Source: Chloroflexota bacterium
GTDB taxonomy: Bacteria; Chloroflexota; Dehalococcoidia; Bin125
Assembly (NCBI GenBank): GCA_028873865.1
Contig: JAPPNI010000007.1
Location: 1-64,000, forward strand
DNA: 64,000 nt
Direction of reading: 5' to 3'
The notes below the pieces were generated by a model. It saw only the letters and a program-made list of their open reading frames with translations, was not told the DNA's origin and did no database searches. Below are positions 7,156 through 16,047 of the stretch, piece by piece; the first letter of the stretch is position 1, and each line of letters begins with the position of its first letter. The translations under genes were made by a program, and so were the position numbers.

Positions 7156-8379
7156 ATGCCTCGCGTGATGCTGCTGATACCGACGGCTTCCTACCGTGCG
7201 CCCGACTTCATGTCGGCGGCGGACAAGCTGGGGCTGGATGTCGTCGTGGCTTCGGACGTCGACCAGCCGCTGGCGGATATGTATCCCGGGCGCTGGCTGA
7301 CGCTGCCGTATCACGATGTCGAGCGCGGCGCGCAGGCGGTGGCGAGATACTCGGACCGGTTCCCGCTCGACGCGGTCGTGGCGGTTGATGACCCCGGCAC
7401 GATCCTCGCCGCGCACGCGACGGCGGAACTACAGCTGACCGGCAATACGCCGGAATCGGTGATCGGCACGCGCGACAAGTCCGAGCTGCGAAGGGTGCTG
7501 GACGCGCACGGCGTACGTTCGCCATGGTGGCGGGTCTATCGATTTGACGAAGGTTCGCCGGCGCAGGCCCTGGAGTATCCCGTGGTGGTCAAGCCGCTCG
7601 GCCTGAACGGCTCCCGCGGCGTGATGCGCGCCAACGACCCGGCCTCGTTCGAGCGCGCGGTCGGCAGGTTGCAGCGATTACTCAGGACGAAGTCGGCAGC
7701 GGAGGAGTGCGGCGATCTCGTCGACCGCTACCTCGTCGAGGCGTACATTCCCGGCGTCGAGGTGGCGCTGGAGGGTCTGTTGCGCGACGGAGAGTTGCAC
7801 ACGCTGGCCGTGTTCGACAAGCCCGACCCCCTGGAAGGGCCCTTCTTCGAAGAGACGATTTACGTGACGCCGTCGCGGTTGCCGGAGGAGCAGGTTGAGG
7901 CGGTGGTCGAGACGGCGCGGAGGTCGGCCGAGGCGCTGGGGTTGCGCGATGGGCCGTTGCACGCAGAGTTGCGGCTGAATGAAGAGGGCGCCTGGCCGGT
8001 GGACGTTGCGGCGCGGACGATCGGCGGGTTGTGCGCGCGCACGCTGCGTTTCGGAGCGGGCATGTCGCTCGAGGAGATCGTGCTGCGCCATGCGATCAGC
8101 GCGCCCCTGGACACGTTGAACCGGGAGGCGTCGGCAGCCGGGGTGATGATGATGCCGATCGTCGGGCGGGGCCGGATCCAGGCGATTCGCGGTCTGGACG
8201 AGGCGGCCGCGGTGCCGCTGATCGAGGCCATCGAGATGGAGGCGCGGGTCGGCGACATGCTCGTCCCGCTGCCCGAGGGGGCCGACTACCCGGGATTCAT
8301 CTTCGCGAGGGGCGATAATCCGGCAGCGGTGGAGTCGGCGCTGCGGGAGGCGTGGTCGAAGATCGAGTTTGTGCTGTAG
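7156..8379 (+). CDS. ATP-grasp domain ligase, substrate unknown
   Basis: 407-residue soluble protein of the ATP-grasp superfamily, which joins a carboxylate to an amine or similar nucleophile through an acyl-phosphate. The N-terminal pre-ATP-grasp Rossmann part carries LLIPTASYRAPDF and VAVDDPGTILAA. The ATP-grasp core has VVVKPLGLNGSRGV (phosphate-binding glycine loop), LVEAYIPGVEVALEG and the acidic metal-binding stretch LHAELRLNEEGAWPVDVAARTIGG. Such arrangements are seen in carbamoyl-phosphate-synthase-like, PurK-like and peptide ligase proteins, and I cannot name the substrate. It stands alone, preceded by TGAGGT as a weak ribosome site, and ends 15 bases from a convergent MFS gene. Confidence 0.8.
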   Translation: MPRVMLLIPTASYRAPDFMSAADKLGLDVVVASDVDQPLADMYPGRWLTLPYHDVERGAQAVARYSDRFPLDAVVAVDDPGTILAAHATAELQLTGNTPESVIGTRDKSELRRVLDAHGVRSPWWRVYRFDEGSPAQALEYPVVVKPLGLNGSRGVMRANDPASFERAVGRLQRLLRTKSAAEECGDLVDRYLVEAYIPGVEVALEGLLRDGELHTLAVFDKPDPLEGPFFEETIYVTPSRLPEEQVEAVVETARRSAEALGLRDGPLHAELRLNEEGAWPVDVAARTIGGLCARTLRFGAGMSLEEIVLRHAISAPLDTLNREASAAGVMMMPIVGRGRIQAIRGLDEAAAVPLIEAIEMEARVGDMLVPLPEGADYPGFIFARGDNPAAVESALREAWSKIEFVL

Positions 8380-8394
8380 CGGGGCGCCATCTGG

Positions 8395-9807
8395 CTATCG
8401 ACCGGTTCGTTGCGGCGCGGGTCTTGTGAGCAGTGGGCTGATGGCTCTGCCGAGCACCACTTTGGGTGGTTTGGCGAAGTAGATCGGGATGAGGGCCGCG
8501 TAGGTCAGGATGGCGACGACCGTGAGCGGCACCTCGTAGGAGCCCGTGAGGTCTTCCAGCCAGCCGATCATCCATGGTCCGAAGCCGCTGGAGATCTGGG
8601 TGGCCATCGCAATCAGTCCGTAGACGGCGCCGAAGCTGACGTAGCCGAAGACATCCGAGGTGAGCAGCGACTGCAGCATGTAGACGTTGCCGATCGTGAA
8701 GCCGAAGATCAGGATCGCGACGTAGGTGACGGCGATGTGGTCGACCTGGATCACGACGAGGGCGGCCGTGCCCTGGACGAGGAACATGATCACGGTGAGG
8801 ATGCGCAGGTCGACCCGATCGGCGAAGAAGCGTCCCACGATGAGGCGGGCAACGATGCTGCCGAAGGCGATGATCGAGAGGCTTGAGGTCGCTGCGGTGA
8901 GCGAGCCGACGCGTTCCTGCAGAAACGCCGTTTGATGCAGGATGAAGCCGGTCTGGGCCAGCAGGACGATGACGAAGCTGATCATGATGGCCCAGAAGGG
9001 GACCGTGCTCGTGGCGCCTCTGATGGTCCAGCGCCGGGTCTGGTTGGCGACCGAGCGGGCCAGGCTCGTGCGTTGCGGCGCGACCGGTTGGAGACCGTCC
9101 TGAGGCAGTCCCATCTGGCGCGGGTCCCAGACCAGGACAAACAGCACGATCGGCAGCCCGAACAGCAAGATCAGGCCAGCCATTGCCGGAGTCGCGATGC
9201 CGAGGCCGAACTGCTCGATGAGGATTCCGTTGACCGGAGAGAGAACCACACCGCCCAGGGAAACGCCGGTCGAGGAGATGGCCATTGCCCAGGCACGGCG
9301 ATGGAGGAACCAGCGCGCCAGGGTGGCATTGACGGCGACGCCAGCGCTCATGCCGGATCCGAGCGCCATGACGATGTAGGCCAGGTAGAGCTGCCAGAGT
9401 TCTCGGACGTGTCCGATTCCGGCCGCTGCGACGATCAGCAAGAGCAGGCCGGGCGTCATCCATCTTCTGGCGCCCTGGCGGTCGATCAGCGGTCCGATCA
9501 GGGCTGAAGTGATCCCGGAGAAGACGAAATACATGCCGGTTGCGAGGGAGACGTCGCTGTTTGACCAGCCGTGCAGCTCTCGCAGGGGGCCGAGGTAGAC
9601 GGCGATGCCGTAGTAGCCGACTCCAACGGAAACGAACATCAAGGCAGCGCAGGCGAAGACGATCGCCCAGCCGTAGTAGACGTTGCGGGGCAGCAGACGC
9701 GCGGCCAGGGGCCGATGCGGCTGCAGTTCGAACGGCTCGCGAGAATTCGGCGGGCTGGACAAAGCCGATTCAGCATACGGCCGGCCGTGGTCAGTCCGGG
9801 ATTGCAC
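8395..9807 (-). CDS. MFS transporter, monocarboxylate/oxalate-formate antiporter type
   Basis: 470-residue integral membrane protein with twelve hydrophobic segments expected of the major facilitator superfamily. The first helix begins YYGWAIVFACAAL, a form common in the oxalate/formate antiporter and monocarboxylate porter branch. The A-like loop reads GPLIDRQGARRWM between helices 2 and 3, and helix 5 contains GVSLGGVVLSPVNG. The about 40-residue hydrophilic N-terminus before the first helix suggests the true start may be further in. Substrate cannot be read from sequence. It is convergent with the ATP-grasp gene and divergent from the deacetylase-like gene 45 bases away. Confidence 0.82.
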   Translation of the reverse strand: MQSRTDHGRPYAESALSSPPNSREPFELQPHRPLAARLLPRNVYYGWAIVFACAALMFVSVGVGYYGIAVYLGPLRELHGWSNSDVSLATGMYFVFSGITSALIGPLIDRQGARRWMTPGLLLLIVAAAGIGHVRELWQLYLAYIVMALGSGMSAGVAVNATLARWFLHRRAWAMAISSTGVSLGGVVLSPVNGILIEQFGLGIATPAMAGLILLFGLPIVLFVLVWDPRQMGLPQDGLQPVAPQRTSLARSVANQTRRWTIRGATSTVPFWAIMISFVIVLLAQTGFILHQTAFLQERVGSLTAATSSLSIIAFGSIVARLIVGRFFADRVDLRILTVIMFLVQGTAALVVIQVDHIAVTYVAILIFGFTIGNVYMLQSLLTSDVFGYVSFGAVYGLIAMATQISSGFGPWMIGWLEDLTGSYEVPLTVVAILTYAALIPIYFAKPPKVVLGRAISPLLTRPAPQRTGR

Positions 9808-9852
9808 GGCTGACTAGACTGCCTGCGAGTTGGAACAGAAAAGGGGACGAAG

Positions 9853-10980
9853 ATGGCTGAGCGACGGACGGGCTGGGTGTACCACGAGTCCTATATGTGG
9901 CACGACACGGGTCGGACGCGGGCGTTCGATCCCGAGCTGCGCCGCTGGATGCAGTCCTGGGAACACTGGGAGAACCCGGACACCAAGCGCCGGTTCAACA
10001 ACCTGCTGGAAGTGTCCGAGTTCTCGGAAGAACTGGTGCCGCTGAAGCCACGCTCGGCGAACCTGGAGGAGGTCCTGCGTTTTCACACGCCGGAGTACGT
10101 CGACCGGGTGCGGGAACTATCGGCGATCGACGGCGGCGATGCGGGCGAGGGCGCGCCGTTCTCGCACGGCGGCTATGAGATCGCGCTGCTGGCTGCGGGC
10201 GGGACGATCACCGCGGTCGACGCGGTGCTCGACGGAGACGTCGACAACGCCTACGCGCTCGTGCGTCCGCCCGGGCACCATGCGGAGCGGGACCGGGGCC
10301 GCGGCTTCTGCATCTTCGGCAACGTCGCCATCGCCGGCATGCATGCGCTGGCGGAGCGAGGGATCGACAAAGTCGCGACCCTGGACTGGGACGTTCACCA
10401 CGGGAATGGCACCCAGCAGGCGTTCTTCGACCGCAAGGACGTACTGACGATGTCGATCCACCAGGATCAGTGGTATCCGCGCGAGAGCGGCCGGATGGAC
10501 GAACAGGGCGAGGGCGACGGGGACGGGTACAACATCAACGTCCCGCTCCCGCCAGGCAGCGGGCACGGCGCGTACGTCGAAACGATCCGGCAGGTCGTGG
10601 TCCCAGCGCTGCAGGCGTTCCAACCCGACCTGATCCTGGTGCCCTCGGGATTCGACGGCGGTATGTATGACCCGCTGGGCCGGATGATGGCCTACTCGGA
10701 GACTTTCCGCGAGATGACCCGGCTGCTGATGGAAGCGGCGGATGAGCTCTGCTCGGGACGGCTGGTACTCAGTCACGAAGGCGGCTACAGCCCGACCTAT
10801 GTCCCGTTCTGCGGCCTGGCCGTGATGGAGGAGCTGAGCGGGAGGCGGTCGATCGCCGGTGATCCGTTCGAGGACAACTCAGCGACGGCCGGTGGCCAGG
10901 ACCTGCAACTCCACCAGCAGGCGGTACTGGACGACGCGAAGTTGCTGGTCGATCGGTTGCGGAGCCTCGAGGGCGTCTAG
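9853..10980 (+). CDS. histone deacetylase-like zinc amidohydrolase (class II type)
   Basis: 375-residue cytoplasmic enzyme of the arginase/deacetylase fold. In bacteria these remove acetyl groups from polyamines, lysines or other acylated amines. Active-site signatures are VRPPGHHAERDRGRGFC (tandem histidines), TLDWDVHHGNGTQQAFF (Asp and His zinc ligands), LVPSGFDGGMYDPLG (third metal Asp) and LSHEGGYSPTYVPFC. The region around the third Asp reads GFDGGMYDPLG where many relatives have an Ala-His after the Asp, which may shift substrate choice. Its last three bases overlap the end of the extended radical SAM selenoprotein frame on the other strand. Confidence 0.85.
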   Translation: MAERRTGWVYHESYMWHDTGRTRAFDPELRRWMQSWEHWENPDTKRRFNNLLEVSEFSEELVPLKPRSANLEEVLRFHTPEYVDRVRELSAIDGGDAGEGAPFSHGGYEIALLAAGGTITAVDAVLDGDVDNAYALVRPPGHHAERDRGRGFCIFGNVAIAGMHALAERGIDKVATLDWDVHHGNGTQQAFFDRKDVLTMSIHQDQWYPRESGRMDEQGEGDGDGYNINVPLPPGSGHGAYVETIRQVVVPALQAFQPDLILVPSGFDGGMYDPLGRMMAYSETFREMTRLLMEAADELCSGRLVLSHEGGYSPTYVPFCGLAVMEELSGRRSIAGDPFEDNSATAGGQDLQLHQQAVLDDAKLLVDRLRSLEGV

Positions 10981-12356
10981 AGCTCGATCAAACTGATCGT
11001 CTCTGTGTTGTCCGGGCTGCCGAGGGGGGCCAACTGGTCCCCGGTTGGCTCGGCTCAACAGAACCAGTCCTCGGTCAGGCCGGGACGATGGACGTGAGGA
11101 GCAGGTAGGTCGGGCCATGGCTCGACATCGAGCGCCTGGCAGGCCGCAGATTTGATCTGCGTGAACGACGCCTGACGTTCCGCCAGCGCGGCGATCTGAG
11201 CCTGCAAGGCGTCCATGCGCGGGTCGGCGTGGCGCCAGTTCCAGGTCAGACCATCGGTGTCGTAGGAGACCAGGGAGTCCATCTCCCGCATCGGCTCGAC
11301 CAGTGGTGAATCCGAGGGGACCAGGAGACGCAGGCCGAGTTGGACCGGCGGCGTCAGGTCGACGAGTCGCCGCGTCTCGATGAAGTTCAGCAGAGCGAGG
11401 TAGTCCGTTGCCGATGTCCAGGGCGTGAACGGCAACCAGGTCGGTCGCAGGGCAATCTCCGCCTGCGTGGTCAGTTCAAGCGCAAGATCAAGGTCCGCCG
11501 CCGTATGCCCCTTGTCGAGGACTTCCAGAAGCCGGTCATCCACCGACTCAAAGGCCGAAGTGATGAACGTGACACCGAGCGATGTCATTTCCGGCAAGAG
11601 GTTCTGGTGTTCAATCAGGTGCTCGACCTTGATGGTGGCGTCGAACGTGACACCAGGGTGCGCCTCGGAAGCGCCGCACAGCAGATCCATCGCCAACTCT
11701 GGTGCGTTGAGAAAGTCGGGGTCCCCGAACGTGATGTGCTCAGCGCCTGCCGCGACTTGCTGGTCGATATCGGCGAGCACGGTTTCGGCGCCGTTGAGGC
11801 GCAACCGACCTGCATAGATCGGCGTGAGCGGACAGTGGGTGCATCGATGGGCGCAGCCGCGAGTCGCTTCGACGTAGCCGGCGATGTGCGATCCGCCGTC
11901 CGCATCGCGGTATTGGGCGTAGCGGTCGAGTGGCGGCAGGATTGAACGTTCCGGGACGGTTCGCGGGTCGCGGTCGAAGACTGGCGCATCAGCCGCAGAG
12001 TCGCCACCAGCGAGCCGAACGAGTTGCAGATCGGTATCGCCGCTGATCGCTCGGCCAAGGCCCAGGTTTCGTAGCGAGTTGGCGGCGAGCCCGTAGAACA
12101 CGATCCGGTCGGAGAACCCCTCCAGTTGACGGGCGACGCGGATGCCGAGTCTCGCGGCGGTGTGCATCGGCGTGGAGATACCGATCAGGTCAGCCTCGGA
12201 CGCGGCGGCATTGAGGCGCTCAGAGCTGACGGATTCGACGGCGAGATCGAGCGCGGCGACCTCGTGTCCGGCGGCGATCAACGCAGCGGCGGGCGCGGCG
12301 ATACCGAGCGGCTGGTGTCCCTGTTCGTAGGTGGAGATCAGAAGGACGCGCGCCAT
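10977..12356 (-). CDS. radical SAM selenoprotein with CUAEP tail (Sec encoded by TGA at 11055-11057)
   Basis: B12-binding-like N-terminal Rossmann region (residues about 1-120, starting MARVLLISTYEQGHQPLG) followed by a radical SAM core with the 4Fe-4S motif TRGCAHRCTHC (Cys168, Cys172, Cys175). A conventional reading stops after ...TEDWFC at TGA 11057-11055 (433 residues). The frame continues TGA-GCC-GAG-CCA, that is Cys-Sec-Ala-Glu-Pro, then about 22 more residues to TAG at 10979-10977, giving 459 residues. Cys-Sec/Cys-Ala-Glu-Pro is the named hallmark of the CUAEP/CCAEP-tail radical SAM (seleno)protein family. A strong stem-loop sits immediately 3' of the TGA (11019-11054). The gene lies 28 bases downstream of the nfuA-like gene on the same strand. 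Function of the family is unknown to me. Selenocysteine machinery is not in this window. Confidence 0.85.
11019..11054 (-). promoter_or_regulatory. bacterial SECIS-like stem-loop directly after the in-frame TGA
   Basis: Starting at the base after TGA, GCCGAG pairs with CTCGGC 36 bases later. Inside, GGGG-A-CC pairs with GG-CCCC around the tetraloop AGTT, leaving CCAACC as a 5' bulge. The apical loop lies 19 bases from the TGA and has G as its second base. This meets the published bacterial SECIS pattern of a loop 16-37 bases from UGA with a G in the first two loop positions. An alternative inner pairing, CCAAC/GTTGG, is also possible. Pairing was done by eye, with no energy calculation. Confidence 0.7.
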
Positions 12357-12384
12357 CGGACGCCTGTCCGGTTAAGTGGCGCGA

Positions 12385-12993
12385 CTACTTCTTCGACGGC
12401 TGGTAGTAGGGGTTCTCGCCCGACTGGTGGTCGGTGACGTCGATCAGCTCGTCGATCTCGGGCAGTTGCTCCTTGACCGCGACTTCAACGCCCTGCTTGA
12501 GCGTGACGTTGGCCATACCGCAGCCCTGGCAGCCGCCGCCCATTTCGATGTAGGCCTTGCTGCCCTTCACCTCGAGCAACTGCACGTAGCCGCCGTGGGC
12601 CGCGATCTGCGGGTTGACTTGCTCGTCGAAGATCTGCTGGATGGCCTGGGCCAGCGGGTCGCGCCAGACGGGGTTGGGATTGTTGAACTCGAGACCGGAC
12701 ACGTTGGGGCCCTTGAACTCGTAGTGGATCGCGGTGCCGCGCAAGTCGTCAACCCGTTCGCCCTCGACGTAGAGCGTGAAGTCCGGGTAGTCGGCCGTGA
12801 CATCGCCTTCCGGCTCATATCCCTGCTCGACGATCGTCAGCACGTGCTCAAATCCATCAGAGGTCCGTCCGGCAATCTTCAGGCGAAGTCCGGCGACTTC
12901 CTCCGGATAACCGGTCAAGACTTCGAGCAGCTTCGACCGGGCAACCTCCGAAAAAGTGATGCCCAGTTCGTTGGCGTCCACGTTGGTGGTCAT
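12385..12993 (-). CDS. NfuA-like Fe-S scaffold/carrier (degenerate A-type domain plus Nfu domain)
   Basis: 202 residues from MTTNVDANELG (two codons inside a longer ORF that starts at 13005). The N-terminal half (about 10-100) resembles the A-type carrier fold of E. coli NfuA without its cysteines. The C-terminal half is a NifU C-terminal (Nfu) domain with MGGGCQGCGM, giving the CxxC pair Cys155/Cys158 that holds a 4Fe-4S cluster at a dimer interface. The order A-type then Nfu and the total length match NfuA. It lies directly upstream of the radical SAM selenoprotein gene, so it may supply or repair that enzyme's cluster. The start is close to the divergent CocE-like gene (71 bases). Confidence 0.82.
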   Translation of the reverse strand: MTTNVDANELGITFSEVARSKLLEVLTGYPEEVAGLRLKIAGRTSDGFEHVLTIVEQGYEPEGDVTADYPDFTLYVEGERVDDLRGTAIHYEFKGPNVSGLEFNNPNPVWRDPLAQAIQQIFDEQVNPQIAAHGGYVQLLEVKGSKAYIEMGGGCQGCGMANVTLKQGVEVAVKEQLPEIDELIDVTDHQSGENPYYQPSKK

Positions 12994-13064
12994 CTCACGC
13001 CCCAATCCGAGTGTCGTTTTCTAGCATAGCGTTCGGCATAGTCACACACGTATCGGAGGACGCC

Positions 13065-14798
13065 GTGGGAGTCGAGCAGGTATTGGTGCAGAAGAACCTT
13101 GAGATCCCGATGCGCGACGGAGTCATCCTGCGCGCGGACCTCTACCGCCCGGTCGACGCCGACCAGCCGGACAAAGCAGTGCCCGGGATCGTCACCAGGA
13201 CGCCGTACGACAAGGAACAGTCGGGCGCGGGACTGGTGGCGGTGATGCCCAGCGCGCTCAAGCTGGCCGAGCGCGGCTACGCGGTGGTGGTTTGCGACTG
13301 CCGCGGCCGCTACGCGTCGGAGGGCGATTTCAAGCCGTTCCACCAGGAGGGTCCCGACGGGTACGACACGCTGGAGTGGGTCGCCGCGCAGGACTGGTGC
13401 GACGGCAATACTGCGATCTATGGGCCGTCATATGTCGGGGCGACGACGATGCTGGCCACGCGCGAACAGCCGCCGTCGCTGCGTTGCGCGATTCCGATCA
13501 TCACGGCCGACGACTACTACGACGGCTGGACGTACCAGGGCGGCGCGTTCCAGCTGGGCTTCATCGGACTGTGGGGCAGCGGGTTGGCGGCGACCGGGTA
13601 TCTGCAGCAGGACCACTCGCGACCGATGGAAGCGGCCGGAGAGATGACCGAGGCGGTGATGGGCAATGGCTTCCGTCTTCTGGGAAGTCGGCCATTGAAC
13701 ACGATGCCCGGGATCTCGCAGGAAGGCGTGGCGGCCTACTGGCACGAGTGGCTCGAACACGAGACTCGGGACGAGTACTGGGAGTCGGTTCGTCACTCCG
13801 CCGATTACTCGCGATTCCAGGTGCCGATGCTGCACATCGGCGGATGGTTCGACATCTTCGGGATCGGCACGGTGCGCAACTTCCGCGGCATCCGCGAGGA
13901 CGGCAACCCGGAACAGCACCTGATCATGGGGCCCTGGGCGCACACCAACTACGACCGCTGGCTGGGCGAGATGGAGTTCGGGCCGACCGGCGCAGCAGCG
14001 GCGGCGAACGTGATCGCCGACATCAACGTGTTCCTCGACCGTCACCTCAAGGGAGTCGACCGGGAACTGCCGGGCGTCCGCTGGTTCCTGATGGGCGCGA
14101 ACGAATGGCGGACGGATGAGTCGTGGCCTCCGCCAAACGCCGAGGCGCGGACGCTGTATCTCGCGTCGAACGGCGGCGCCACGATGCACTACGGGGACGG
14201 TCGGCTGGTGGACGACCAGCCTGAAGAAGATCGGCGCTGGGACGAGTTCATGTACACCGGCTACAAGCCGGTCATGACAGAGGGAGGCTCGACCCTACAG
14301 CAGGCGATCGGCCTGCCTGGGCCTCGCGATCAAACCCGGACAGAGAGCCGCGACGACGTGCTCTGTTACACGACCGAGCCGCTGACCGAGGCGGTCGACG
14401 TTGCCGGACCGGTCGAAGTCGAGATCTGGTTCTCCAGCAACCAGCCGGACACGGACATCACGGCCAAACTGGTCGATGTCCATCCCGACGGCAAGCCGGT
14501 CTCGCTGGTCGACGGGATCATGCGGGCTCGCTTCCGCGAGGGCTTCGACCGGGAGGTCATGCTGACTCCGGGCGACACCGCCAGGGTGACGGTCGACCTG
14601 GCCTCGCTGGGCCACCGGTTCGACGTTGGCCATCGGATCCGGCTGGAAGTCTCAAGCAGCAACTACCCTCGCTTCATGGCGAATTCGAATGACGGCGGCT
14701 CGGTCAACTCGGCGACCGAGATGCAGCCGGCGATCAACACGATTCGCCGAGGCGGGGACTACCCGTCGGCGTTGCGATTCCACCAGCTGAAGGACTGA
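13065..14798 (+). CDS. CocE/NonD family serine hydrolase
   Basis: Alpha/beta hydrolase of the X-Pro dipeptidyl-peptidase/cocaine esterase (S15) family, cleaving esters or amides. I take GTG at 13065, giving 577 residues, because GGAGG sits five bases upstream; the longer frame from 13011 lacks a ribosome site. The N-terminal catalytic domain has MRDGVILRADLYRP, the nucleophile elbow IYGPSYVGATT (Ser122), then MLHIGGWFDIFG (likely catalytic Asp in WFD) and MGPWAHTNYDRW (likely catalytic His). The C-terminal beta jelly-roll (DVAGPVEVEIWFSS, HRIRLEVSSSNYPRF) is the usual non-catalytic domain. No signal peptide is visible, so it is probably cytoplasmic. A NIPSNAP gene follows 12 bases later. Confidence 0.88.
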   Translation: MGVEQVLVQKNLEIPMRDGVILRADLYRPVDADQPDKAVPGIVTRTPYDKEQSGAGLVAVMPSALKLAERGYAVVVCDCRGRYASEGDFKPFHQEGPDGYDTLEWVAAQDWCDGNTAIYGPSYVGATTMLATREQPPSLRCAIPIITADDYYDGWTYQGGAFQLGFIGLWGSGLAATGYLQQDHSRPMEAAGEMTEAVMGNGFRLLGSRPLNTMPGISQEGVAAYWHEWLEHETRDEYWESVRHSADYSRFQVPMLHIGGWFDIFGIGTVRNFRGIREDGNPEQHLIMGPWAHTNYDRWLGEMEFGPTGAAAAANVIADINVFLDRHLKGVDRELPGVRWFLMGANEWRTDESWPPPNAEARTLYLASNGGATMHYGDGRLVDDQPEEDRRWDEFMYTGYKPVMTEGGSTLQQAIGLPGPRDQTRTESRDDVLCYTTEPLTEAVDVAGPVEVEIWFSSNQPDTDITAKLVDVHPDGKPVSLVDGIMRARFREGFDREVMLTPGDTARVTVDLASLGHRFDVGHRIRLEVSSSNYPRFMANSNDGGSVNSATEMQPAINTIRRGGDYPSALRFHQLKD

Positions 14799-14810
14799 GA
14801 GGAACGATTC

Positions 14811-15137
14811 ATGATCTACGAGCTACGCATCTACACGGCGCATCCGGGCAAGATGGGCGCCCTGATGAAGCGCTTCCGCGACCACACGATGGAGCTGTTC
14901 GAGCGCCACGGGATCCACAACGTGGGCTACTGGACCAACTCGGTCGGCGGCCGCTCCGACGAGCTCTGGTACATCATCAGTTTCGAGAGCGCCGGCCAGC
15001 GGGATGAGGCCTGGAAGAACTTCGCCTCCGACCCCGAGTGGCAGGCCGCTCGCGCCGCGTCGGAAGAAGACGGGCCGCTGGTCCACCACATCGAGAACCG
15101 GATCCTGCAGCCGACCGAATGGTCGCCGATGCCCTAG
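14811..15137 (+). CDS. NIPSNAP family protein
   Basis: 108-residue small protein that begins MIYELRIYTAHPGKMGALM, the standard NIPSNAP opening, and ends HHIENRILQPTEWSPM. The family adopts a dimeric alpha+beta barrel (ferredoxin-like) fold; its biochemical role in bacteria is unclear and members often sit beside catabolic hydrolases. It follows the CocE-like gene by 12 bases with AGAGGAACG upstream of the ATG, so the two are probably co-transcribed. It is convergent with the methyltransferase gene 13 bases away. Confidence 0.85.
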   Translation: MIYELRIYTAHPGKMGALMKRFRDHTMELFERHGIHNVGYWTNSVGGRSDELWYIISFESAGQRDEAWKNFASDPEWQAARAASEEDGPLVHHIENRILQPTEWSPMP

Positions 15138-15150
15138 CCGCGCCCATCCC

Positions 15151-15966
15151 CTAGCCGCGATGGCGCAGCCTGGCGAGCAATACCGGCGGGATGTCGGGGA
15201 CGTCATCCCATGTGAGGCGGTTCTCTGAATCAGGATCACGCCGATCGCGGAACGACGGTTCGCGAATCCCGTCGAGGACCCAGCCTCTATCGAATGCCGT
15301 GGTGAGCAGCTCCGTCAGCGAGCGGTGGAAGTACGGCTGTTGCGAAGGCTGTCCCACTGAGGCGATGCCGTGCTGTACGCCGGTGTCGAGGTAGCCAGTG
15401 ATGCGCACGCCCGACTCGGTGACCAGCCGGCCGTCCGGGGTCTCGAAGCGCTCGACGAACAGGCGAACGTCCGGACCGAGGTTGAACGCCGGATGCAGCA
15501 CCGAGAACACGAACGGCGCATTCTCGGCGAGGCTGAGGGGGAGCATGTCGAAGAGCGGTGTGATCTCGGCGATGTCCATGATCGCCATGTTGCACACCGC
15601 TGCGCCGAAGGGTGCGCCGCGCGCACCTGCCATGGCGGCGAGAGCGGTGCGATCGGTCGCGTCGAGGCGCATCCAATCGAGTTTGCGTGCGGCCGATCGC
15701 TGTCCGGCAATGTCCAACAAGCGTTGCGAGCCGTCTGTGGCGGTGACCGCAACACCCAGAGACGCTACCTGCCGGGCGAAGTTGCCGTTGCCGCAGGCGA
15801 TCTCCAGCAACGTCGTGGGAAGCGGCTGCAGCAGGTCTAGCGTCTCGGGGAAGACCAGCGTTCGCTGCCAGTAGTTGCCTTCGTCGCCCTGCACCTCATC
15901 CCAGAACTCGGCGTTGGCCTCCCAGGCGCCGATTGACTCGTCGTTGTAGTCCGGATAGTCCACCAT
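15151..15966 (-). CDS. class I SAM-dependent methyltransferase
   Basis: About 271 residues from the ATG giving MVDYPDYNDESIGAW; a longer frame reaches 16017 but adds unlike sequence. SAM-binding motif I is TLLEIACGNGNFARQVA, with the acidic residue ending the next strand at VTATDGSQRLLDIA and the post-motif MRLDATD. The C-terminal half (YLDTGVQHGIASVGQPSQQ, YFHRSLTELL) resembles methyltransferases acting on small molecules, but the substrate is not readable. It is divergent from the DapB-like gene. Confidence 0.83.
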   Translation of the reverse strand: MVDYPDYNDESIGAWEANAEFWDEVQGDEGNYWQRTLVFPETLDLLQPLPTTLLEIACGNGNFARQVASLGVAVTATDGSQRLLDIAGQRSAARKLDWMRLDATDRTALAAMAGARGAPFGAAVCNMAIMDIAEITPLFDMLPLSLAENAPFVFSVLHPAFNLGPDVRLFVERFETPDGRLVTESGVRITGYLDTGVQHGIASVGQPSQQPYFHRSLTELLTTAFDRGWVLDGIREPSFRDRRDPDSENRLTWDDVPDIPPVLLARLRHRG

Positions 15967-16047
15967 GGCGGCTGCAGATTCGTTGGTACCGTAAGCGCAG
16001 ACTGTCGAGACTATCACCGTATCCCGAATCCACGCTGGGAGATCGTC

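Noticed and set aside
11055-11057. TGA as true stop of the radical SAM gene
   Set aside because: The codons after it spell the family's conserved tail and a SECIS-like hairpin follows; ending at Cys433 would remove the hallmark of the family.
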